Shown: positions 5,003-10,505 of the stretch, in pieces | Position numbering within the stretch: the first letter of the stretch is position 1 | Layout: each line of letters begins with the position of its first letter | Source of the DNA: Faecalibacterium sp. UBA7177 | GTDB taxonomy: Bacteria; Bacillota; Clostridia; Oscillospirales; Ruminococcaceae | Reading direction: 5' to 3' | Assembly: GCA_002491225.1 (NCBI GenBank) | Contig: DKVN01000051.1 | Coordinates: 1 to 10,505, forward strand | Length of the DNA: 10,505 nt | The notes under the pieces: generated by a model | Told to the model about the DNA's origin: nothing | The model's database searches: none | What the model saw: the letters and a program-made list of their open reading frames with translations, nothing else | Translations under genes and position numbers: made by a program

Positions 5003-6157
5003 GTGGCCCGCGTGCGCCTGCATTGGCCGCGGCTGCACTGGCCGCGGCGGCGGCAGCTGCGGGAGTGGTTCGCCGTCTCGCTGCGGGATACGCTGGTGCT
5101 GCTGGCCATCATGGCCGCGGCCGCGGCGGTCTGCGTGTTCTGCCAGCAGATCTTTGACAGCAGCGATTCCTGGGCCTCGATGGTGTTTGTGCTGGCGGTG
5201 CTGTTTACCGCCATCAACACCAGCGGCTACCTCTACGGGGTGCTGGCCGCCCTGATCGGGGTGGTGGGGGTCAACTTCGCCTTTACCTATCCGTACTTTG
5301 CCTTTAACTTTACCATGCAGGGGTACGCCTTTACCTTTGCGGGGATGCTGGCCGTCTCGATCGCCACCAGCCTGCTCACCAGCCGGCTCAAGCGGCAGGA
5401 GTACCTGCGGGCCGAGACCGAAAAGGAGAAGACCCGCGCAAACCTTTTGCGGGCGGTGAGCCATGACCTGCGCACCCCGCTCACCAACATTGCGGGGGCC
5501 AGCGGGGTGCTGCTGGAGCAGGGCGCGGCCCTGCCCGCCGCCCAGTGCACCGAGCTGCTGGCCGGCATCCACCAGGACGCCGAGTGGCTGATTCGGGTGG
5601 TGGAAAACCTGCTCTCGATCACCCGCATCGGCTCGGGCGAGGCCGCGCGGCTGCACAAGGAGCCGCTGCCCGCCGAGGAGGTGGTCAGCGAGACGGTGCA
5701 GAAGTTCCGCAAGCGGTTTGCCGGGATGCCGGTGTCGGTGGAGGTGCCCCAGCAGCTTTTGATGGTGCCGATGGACGCGCTGCTGATCGAGCAGGTGCTG
5801 ATCAACCTGATGGAGAATGTGGTCTACCACGCCCAAAACGCCACCCGCATCCAGATTCAGGTGCTGCGCCAGGGCCAGCAGGCGGCCTTTTATGTGCGGG
5901 ACAACGGCGAGGGCATCCCGGCCGTGCTGCTGCCGGTGCTGTTTTCGGGCAGCATTCCAGCCGAGCGGCGCGCCACCTCGGACGGGCGGCGCAACATGGG
6001 CATCGGGCTGTCGGTCTGCGATACCATCGTGGAGGCCCACGGCGGCCATATGACTGCCCGCAACCTGCCCGAGGGCGGGGCCGAGATCGGCTTTACCCTG
6101 CCGCTCGAAGAAAAGGAGGACCCCGATGCCCCTGAAAGACAAGGTGCTCATCGTTGA
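5003..6157 (+). CDS. KdpD-like sensor histidine kinase, short form (DUF4118)
   Basis: 384 residues from GTG 5003. Four membrane segments (about 30-48, 60-72, 77-95, 108-126) make a DUF4118 domain like that of KdpD. A short linker leads to the HisKA motif SHDLRTPLTN with phospho-acceptor His154. The ATPase domain has an N-box (NLMENVVYHA), DNGEGIP and GIGLSVCDTIVEAHGG. Full KdpD proteins (about 900 residues) also carry N-terminal KdpD and UspA-like domains. These are absent: the reading frame continues upstream, but only across the terminator and ruvX. GTG 5003 has GGAG (4991-4994) eight bases upstream; GTG 5012, with GGGGAG also eight bases upstream, is equally possible. The 3' end overlaps the regulator gene by 32 bases. 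It probably senses potassium or turgor state; the signal is inferred. Confidence 0.87.
   Translation: MARVRLHWPRLHWPRRRQLREWFAVSLRDTLVLLAIMAAAAAVCVFCQQIFDSSDSWASMVFVLAVLFTAINTSGYLYGVLAALIGVVGVNFAFTYPYFAFNFTMQGYAFTFAGMLAVSIATSLLTSRLKRQEYLRAETEKEKTRANLLRAVSHDLRTPLTNIAGASGVLLEQGAALPAAQCTELLAGIHQDAEWLIRVVENLLSITRIGSGEAARLHKEPLPAEEVVSETVQKFRKRFAGMPVSVEVPQQLLMVPMDALLIEQVLINLMENVVYHAQNATRIQIQVLRQGQQAAFYVRDNGEGIPAVLLPVLFSGSIPAERRATSDGRRNMGIGLSVCDTIVEAHGGHMTARNLPEGGAEIGFTLPLEEKEDPDAPERQGAHR
5018..5047 (+). repeat. 15-bp tandem duplication at the start of the kinase gene
   Basis: CTGCATTGGCCGCGG (5018-5032) is followed directly by CTGCACTGGCCGCGG (5033-5047). The copies differ at one base, are in frame, and each encodes LHWPR. 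It lies in the cytoplasmic N-terminal tail ahead of the first membrane segment. Confidence 0.85.
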
Positions 6158-6857
6158 GGACGACACCGGCATCTGCAACGTGCTCACGGCGGTGCTCTCG
6201 ACCAGCGGCTACGAGACGATCACCGCTGCCACCGCCCGGGAGGCGGACACCCTGATCCGCTCCCACTGCCCGGATCTGGTGCTGCTCGACCTTGGCCTGC
6301 CCGACCGGGACGGCCTCGAGGTGATCCGGGCGGTGCGCGGCTGGTCCGGCATGCCGATTGTGGTGGTGAGCGCCCGCTCGCAGGAGGCGGACAAGGTGGC
6401 CGCGCTGGACGCCGGGGCGGACGATTACATCGTCAAGCCCTTTGGCGCGGAGGAGCTGCTGGCCCGCATCCGCACCGCCCTGCGCCACGCCCGCAGCGCC
6501 GGGGCCTCGTCCGATATTGCCCGCACCGGCATGTTGCGGGTGGGCGGGCTTGCCATCGACTATGACCGCCGCCAGGTGACGGTGGACGGCGCGCCGGTGC
6601 ACCTGACCCCCAACGAGTTCAAGATTCTGGCGCTGCTCGGGCGCAATACCGGCCGGGTGCTCACCTACGATGCGATCATCCGGGAATTGTGGGGCCCCGG
6701 CACCCAGGGCGACAACCAGATTTTGCGGGTGAACATGGCCAACATCCGCCGCAAGATCGAGCAGAACCCCGCCGAGCCGCGGTACGTGTTTACCGAGGCG
6801 GGGGTGGGCTACCGGATGGCCGAGGAGAAGGAGCAGCCCGGAACGCCGGAGCCATAA
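6126..6857 (+). CDS. KdpE-type OmpR/PhoB-family response regulator
   Basis: 243 residues. The receiver domain (about 6-118) has the acidic pair in VEDD (Asp12/Asp13), phospho-acceptor Asp55 in LLDLGLPDRDG, Ser82 and Lys104 in the KPF motif. A winged-helix DNA-binding domain follows (about 140-233), with LTPNEFKILALLGRN, and VLTYDAIIRELWG at the KdpE-like position, ending in the GVGYRM wing. The start has AAGGAGG (6113-6119) six bases upstream, inside the kinase gene, so the two are translationally linked. The best family match is KdpE, in keeping with its KdpD-like partner, but no kdpFABC genes are present here. The likely target is the operon itself, including trkA and trkH. The family is firm; the target is inferred. 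Confidence 0.9.
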   Translation: MPLKDKVLIVEDDTGICNVLTAVLSTSGYETITAATAREADTLIRSHCPDLVLLDLGLPDRDGLEVIRAVRGWSGMPIVVVSARSQEADKVAALDAGADDYIVKPFGAEELLARIRTALRHARSAGASSDIARTGMLRVGGLAIDYDRRQVTVDGAPVHLTPNEFKILALLGRNTGRVLTYDAIIRELWGPGTQGDNQILRVNMANIRRKIEQNPAEPRYVFTEAGVGYRMAEEKEQPGTPEP

Positions 6858-6859
6858 GA

Positions 6860-6937
6860 ACAGGCCGGTAGCATAGAGACAGACCGGCAGGCCAGAGCGA
6901 TCAAAAAGCAAACACCCTGCCCGAACAGACCGGGCAG
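6860..6937 (+). repeat. Degenerate repeats and two hairpins before trkA
   Basis: ACAGRCCGG occurs three times in the 105-base gap: 6860-6868 (ACAGGCCGG), 6879-6887 and 6925-6933 (both ACAGACCGG). Two short hairpins can form: GCCGGT with ACCGGC (6864-6869, 6883-6888) and CTGCCCG with CGGGCAG (6917-6923, 6931-6937). No T-tract follows either, so they are not terminators. No promoter is evident. They may tune message stability or translation between the regulator and transporter genes. Confidence 0.4.
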
Positions 6938-6962
6938 CAGGAAAAAGGGGACGCAGTACAAG

Positions 6963-8321
6963 ATGAAGATCATCATTGCAGGAGACGGCAAGGTGGGCCT
7001 TGCTTTGACCCGGCAGCTCTCGATGGAGGGGCACGACCTTGTGGCCATCGACTCGAACCCCGAGGTGCTGGAGGGCAAGCTGCAGCAGTACGACGTGATG
7101 ACGGTGCAGGGCAACTGCGCCACCATGGACGCGCTGCGCCAGGCGCAGGTGGAGGAGGCCGACCTGCTCATCGCCGCCACCAGCGCGGACGAGATCAACC
7201 TGCTGTGCTGCCTCACCGCCCGCAAGATGAACCCCAAGCTGCACACCATCGCGCGGGTGCGCAGCCCCGAGTACATCGAGCAGCTGTTCCGCATGCGGGA
7301 GGAGTTCGGCCTCTCGCTGAGCGTCAACCCCGAGCTGGCCGCCGCGCAGGAGGCGTTCCGGCTGTTGCAGTTCCCCGGCTTTCTCAAGCGGGAGACCTTT
7401 GCCAAGGGCCGGGTCGAGATCGTTGAGCTGCGGGTGCAGGCGGACAGCATCCTCGAAAACCAGCCCCTCTCCCGGCTGCCGGGGGTGCTGGGCTGCAAAA
7501 TTCTGGTCTGCACCGTGCTGCGGGAGGGGCAGGTCATCATTCCCAGCGGCAACGACGTGCTGCAAAAGGACGACCACATCTATGTCACCGCCCCCACCGA
7601 CGTGCTGGCCCAGCTGCTGAAAAAGCTGGGGGTCACCACCAAAAAAACGCGCCACGCCATCCTCATCGGGGGCGGGCGGGTCAGCTTCTATCTGGCCCAG
7701 CGGCTGCTGAACGCGGGGGTCAAGGTCAAGATCATCGAAAACGACCCCGCCCGCTGCACCCAGCTGGCCCAGCTGCTGCCCAGGGCCTCGGTCGTTCTGG
7801 CGGACGGCTCCTCGCAGGAGGTGCTGGACAGCGAGGGCATCTACGAGACCGACGCGCTGGTCTGCCTGACCGGGCTGGACGAGCTGAACGTCATCACCGC
7901 CCTGTACGGCACCACCCACCGTGTGCCGCAGGTGATCGCCAAGGTCAACCGGATGGAGAGCACCGGCCTGTTAGAGAGCCTCGAGGTGGGCAGCGTGGTC
8001 AGCCCGCGGGAGCTCTGCTGCGCCCACATCGTGCGGTATGTCCGCGCGATGCAAAACCAGACCGGCGCGGCCATCACCCTCCACCGCATCGCGGGCGGGC
8101 AGGCCGAGGCGCTCGAGTTCCGGGTGGACAAGGACACCCGCTTTGTCGGCACGCCGCTCAAGGAGGTGCAGCTCAAAAGCGGGCTGCTGCTGGCCTGCAT
8201 CACCCATCTGGGGCGCACCATCATCCCGGACGGCTCCTCCCACTTTGAGCCGGGGGATACGATCATCCTGGTCAACGGGCGCGAGACCCCCATTCTGCAG
8301 CTCAACGATATCTTTGCCTGA
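6963..8321 (+). CDS. trkA: Trk potassium uptake regulatory subunit TrkA
   Basis: 452 residues, two tandem RCK units as in enterobacterial TrkA. The first Rossmann domain opens with GDGKVG at 7-12 and an acidic ligand residue in VAIDSNPE. The second begins with GGGRVS at 236-241, a slightly degenerate glycine motif. Each is followed by a RCK_C (TrkA_C) domain, at roughly 140-220 and 370-450. TrkA sits as a cytoplasmic ring on the TrkH dimer and gates it in response to bound nucleotide (NAD(H), ATP/ADP). In some Gram-positive relatives the RCK_C domain binds cyclic di-AMP; whether that holds here cannot be read from sequence. The ribosome site is weak: AAAGGGG (6944-6950), 12 bases upstream. 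Directly followed by its membrane partner. Confidence 0.95.
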   Translation: MKIIIAGDGKVGLALTRQLSMEGHDLVAIDSNPEVLEGKLQQYDVMTVQGNCATMDALRQAQVEEADLLIAATSADEINLLCCLTARKMNPKLHTIARVRSPEYIEQLFRMREEFGLSLSVNPELAAAQEAFRLLQFPGFLKRETFAKGRVEIVELRVQADSILENQPLSRLPGVLGCKILVCTVLREGQVIIPSGNDVLQKDDHIYVTAPTDVLAQLLKKLGVTTKKTRHAILIGGGRVSFYLAQRLLNAGVKVKIIENDPARCTQLAQLLPRASVVLADGSSQEVLDSEGIYETDALVCLTGLDELNVITALYGTTHRVPQVIAKVNRMESTGLLESLEVGSVVSPRELCCAHIVRYVRAMQNQTGAAITLHRIAGGQAEALEFRVDKDTRFVGTPLKEVQLKSGLLLACITHLGRTIIPDGSSHFEPGDTIILVNGRETPILQLNDIFA

Positions 8322-8373
8322 TCTCTGGCAGCGGCCGCGCGGCCATACCTTGCAAGAAGGGTCCTGATAGACT

Positions 8374-9831
8374 GTGAACAGAAAGATCGTAGGCCGGGTG
8401 ATCGGCGCGCTGCTGGTGCTGGAGGCCGTTTTCATGCTTCCGGCCATGCTGCTGTGTGTGGCGGACGGCGATTCGGCCGCGGCGCTCGGCTTTGCTGGCG
8501 CGGTGCTGATCGCCTGCCTCGTCGGCGGGGTGCTGCTGCTGCTGGCAAGGCAGGGGGTCGGCAGCTTTTACGCACAGGAGGGCTTTGTCGCCACCGCCCT
8601 CTCCTGGATCATCATCAGCCTTGTGGGGGCGCTGCCCTTCTGGTTTTCCGGCGCGATCCCGCATTTTGTCGACGCGCTGTTCGAGATCGTCTCGGGCTTT
8701 ACCACCACCGGGGCCTCGATCCTGCCGGAGGTGGAGTCGCTGCCGCGGGGCATCCTGCTCTGGCGCAGCTTCAGCCACTGGCTGGGCGGCATGGGCATGC
8801 TGGTGTTTCTGCTGGCGGTGGTGCCCATTGCCCGGCGGGGCACCGGGGCCAACATCCACCTCATGCGGGCCGAGAGCCCCGGCCCCAGCGTGGGCAAGCT
8901 GACCCCCAAGCTGCAGAACACCGCCCTCATCCTGTACGGCATCTACATGCTGCTCACGGCGCTGGACGTTGTGTTTTTGCTGGCGGGGGGCATGCCTTTG
9001 TTTGACAGCCTCTGCACCGCCTTTGGCACCGCGGGCACCGGCGGCTTTGGCATCAAAAACGACAGCATTGCCGGGTACAGCCCCTATCTGCAAACTGTCA
9101 CCACCGTGTTCATGTTTTTGTTCGGGGTCAACTTCAGCCTCTACTTTTTGCTGCTGCTGCGCCGCTGGAAGGACTTTTTCTTTGACGAGGAGCTGCGGCT
9201 CTACGCGGGGGTCACCTTTGGGGCCATCGCGGTGATCACGATCAACATCCGGGGGATGTTTGCCTCGCTCGGCGAGGCGCTGCACCACGCGGCCTTCCAG
9301 GTGAGCAGCATCATCACCACCACCGGCTTTTCCACCGTGGATTTTGACCAGTGGCCCAGCCTCTCCAGGGGGGTGCTGCTGATCCTGATGTGCCTCGGGG
9401 CCTGCGCGGGCAGCACCGGCGGCGGGCTCAAGATGGCCCGGGTGCTGCTGCTGCTCAAGGGCTTCCGGCGCAGCCTGCGCCAGACCCTCAACCCCCGGCG
9501 GGTGCAGCTGGTGCGGGTGAACGGGCATCCGGTGGCCGAGGATGTGCTGGCCGGGACCAACGCCTACCTCGCGGCCTACTGCGCGCTGGTGGTGCTCAGC
9601 TTTTTGGTCGTCTCGGTGGACGGGCTCTCGATCACCACCAACCTCTCGGCGGTGATCGCCTGCTTCAACAACATCGGCCCCGGCTTTGAGGGGGTGGGCG
9701 CGGCCCGCAATTTTGGGCACTACAGCGACCTTTCCAAGCTGGTGCTCACGCTGGACATGCTGCTGGGCCGGCTGGAGATCTTCCCCCTGCTCATCCTGCT
9801 CTCCCCCCACACCTGGCGCAAGGCGGGTTAA
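8374..9831 (+). CDS. trkH: Trk/Ktr-type potassium channel subunit TrkH
   Basis: 485 residues of polytopic membrane protein: the potassium-conducting subunit, made of four repeated membrane-pore-membrane units. The four filter loops are visible: SGFTTTGAS (108-115), GTAGTGGFG (218-226), ITTTGFST (314-321) and FNNIGPGFEG (431-440), each with its central glycine. The GSTGGGLKM element after the third unit is also present. The start is GTG 8374; the ribosome site (AGAAGGG, 8355-8361) is 12 bases away, so translation may be moderate. No ATG gives a complete first helix. The 52-base gap after trkA contains a 12-bp self-complementary GC block (GGCCGCGCGGCC). Works with TrkA. Confidence 0.95.
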   Translation: MNRKIVGRVIGALLVLEAVFMLPAMLLCVADGDSAAALGFAGAVLIACLVGGVLLLLARQGVGSFYAQEGFVATALSWIIISLVGALPFWFSGAIPHFVDALFEIVSGFTTTGASILPEVESLPRGILLWRSFSHWLGGMGMLVFLLAVVPIARRGTGANIHLMRAESPGPSVGKLTPKLQNTALILYGIYMLLTALDVVFLLAGGMPLFDSLCTAFGTAGTGGFGIKNDSIAGYSPYLQTVTTVFMFLFGVNFSLYFLLLLRRWKDFFFDEELRLYAGVTFGAIAVITINIRGMFASLGEALHHAAFQVSSIITTTGFSTVDFDQWPSLSRGVLLILMCLGACAGSTGGGLKMARVLLLLKGFRRSLRQTLNPRRVQLVRVNGHPVAEDVLAGTNAYLAAYCALVVLSFLVVSVDGLSITTNLSAVIACFNNIGPGFEGVGAARNFGHYSDLSKLVLTLDMLLGRLEIFPLLILLSPHTWRKAG

Positions 9832-9864
9832 AGGGGAAAAGAGGGGACATGATATCTTTCAAAT

Positions 9865-9870
9865 GAGGTG
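9865..9870 (+). promoter_or_regulatory. Ribosome-binding site that favours the TTG start of nudF
   Basis: GAGGTG pairs fully with the 3' end of 16S rRNA and lies seven bases before TTG 9878. The in-frame ATG at 9863 would have its nearest purine-rich tract 16 bases away and would itself overlap this site. This decides the start for TTG. Confidence 0.65.
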
Positions 9871-9877
9871 GTACGCC

Positions 9878-10432
9878 TTGAAGCTGTTTGAGGAGACCGT
9901 GGAGAGCAAGACCCTCTTCCGGGGCAAGATCGTCACCCTGCGCCAGGACGTGGCCCGGCTGGAAAACGGGGCCCTGGCCAGCCGGGAGGTGGTGGAGCAC
10001 CCCGGCGGGGTGTGCATCCTGGCCCTGGAGGAGGACGGCACCACCTACACGGTCAAGCAGTTCCGCTACCCCTTTGGAAAGGTGGTGGAGGAGCTGCCCG
10101 CCGGCAAGCTGGACGGGCCGGAGGACCACCGGTTGGCCGGGCTGCGGGAGCTGAGCGAGGAGATCGGCGCCACCCCGGGGGAGTTTATCTACCTGGGCTG
10201 CCTGCTCCTCTCCCCCGGCTTCTGCACCGAACGGCTGCACATGTACCTGGCCCGGGACCTGCACTTCGGCCCGGTCCACCCCGACGAGGACGAATTTTTA
10301 GAGATCTGCTGCACCGACCTGGACACCCTCTATGAGCGGGTCATGGCCGGAGAGCTGGAGGACGCCAAGACGGTGGCCTGTATTTTGAAGGCCAGAGAAT
10401 ACCTAAAGAGAGAGGCGGGCGAGAGAACATGA
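9878..10432 (+). CDS. nudF: ADP-ribose pyrophosphatase (Nudix hydrolase, NudF type)
   Basis: 184 residues from TTG 9878. NudF-type enzymes hydrolyse ADP-ribose to AMP and ribose-5-phosphate. The complete Nudix box GX5EX7REUXEEXGU spans residues 76-98 (GKLDGPE to REL and EEIGA). Other family landmarks are REVVEHPGGV near 36-45, VKQFRYPFGK, the EELPAGKL lead-in, LSPGF after the box, and DEDEF near the C-terminus. The size and the N-terminus (MKLFEETVES) line up with Bacillus NudF (about 185 residues), supporting the TTG start; ATG 9863 would add five residues. It lies 46 bases after trkH and its TGA overlaps the next ATG. No functional link to potassium uptake is evident from sequence. Confidence 0.92.
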   Translation: MKLFEETVESKTLFRGKIVTLRQDVARLENGALASREVVEHPGGVCILALEEDGTTYTVKQFRYPFGKVVEELPAGKLDGPEDHRLAGLRELSEEIGATPGEFIYLGCLLLSPGFCTERLHMYLARDLHFGPVHPDEDEFLEICCTDLDTLYERVMAGELEDAKTVACILKAREYLKREAGERT

Positions 10433-10505
10433 GCAAGAAGATCCTCATTGTGGAAGACGAGAAGAATATCGTGGATATCCTCTCCTTTAACCTGAGCCGG
10501 GAGGG
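10429..10505 (+). CDS. Response regulator, N-terminus only (cut by window end)
   Basis: 25 codons are visible. ILIVEDEKNIVDILSFNL is the first strand and helix of a receiver domain, with the acidic pair Glu9/Asp10. The pattern fits OmpR/PhoB-type regulators of Gram-positives (PhoP/WalR-like), but the output domain is outside the window. Its ATG overlaps the nudF stop (ATGA), indicating coupled translation. A partner kinase is expected downstream but not seen. Confidence 0.85.
   Translation, partial: MSKKILIVEDEKNIVDILSFNLSRE

Noticed and set aside
6093..7919. 608-residue minus-strand frame opposite the regulator and trkA
   Set aside because: It spans two well-supported plus-strand genes and shows only antisense composition.

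Overview
The window is GC-rich chromosomal DNA from what looks like an endospore-forming Gram-positive anaerobe, most likely an Oscillospiraceae/Ruminococcaceae-type Clostridia. This rests on the gene families (SpoIIR, a DUF1292/YrzB protein, RuvX/YqgF, a KdpDE-like pair, tandem-RCK TrkA with TrkH, NudF), on strong AAGGAGG-type ribosome sites, and on a sigma-F-type promoter. There is no phage, insertion sequence, CRISPR array, tRNA or rRNA. The taxonomic placement is inference.

Left part, minus strand (1-1750). A bidirectional terminator lies at 2-58. It is followed by spoIIR (70-846), the forespore signal protein of sporulation, with a good sigma-F promoter at 893-922. The non-coding stretch 847-1319 is well structured. 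Reading on the minus strand it holds a probable 6S RNA (about 1229 to 1068), whose ends pair into a long closing stem, and then two strong tandem hairpins with U-tracts that close off transcription just before the spoIIR promoter. Further upstream on the same strand is a small acidic DUF1292 protein (1320-1655) with its own sigma-A-type promoter.

Middle, plus strand (1751-4784). Promoters diverge from about 1700-1820. A three-gene set follows: a cyclophilin-type peptidyl-prolyl isomerase lipoprotein, a cardiolipin synthase with two HKD motifs, and the RuvX/YqgF nuclease-fold protein. A 12-bp-stem terminator ends it.

Right part, plus strand (4785-10505). A dyad-rich promoter region (4841-4932) precedes what reads as one potassium operon. 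It encodes a shortened KdpD-like sensor kinase (DUF4118 membrane domain plus kinase, without the N-terminal KdpD and Usp domains), an overlapping KdpE-type response regulator, TrkA (two RCK units) and TrkH (four pore loops). Then come a NudF-type ADP-ribose pyrophosphatase, probably starting at TTG, and the first 25 codons of a second OmpR/PhoB-type response regulator cut by the window end. The simplest reading is that the two-component pair senses potassium or turgor state and controls the Trk uptake system downstream of it, instead of the KdpFABC pump.

Most of the window is ordinary housekeeping. The parts most worth a second look are the 6S-like RNA with its terminators and adjacent sigma-F promoter, the TGGCA/TGCCA array at the potassium operon promoter, and the shortened KdpD wired to Trk.
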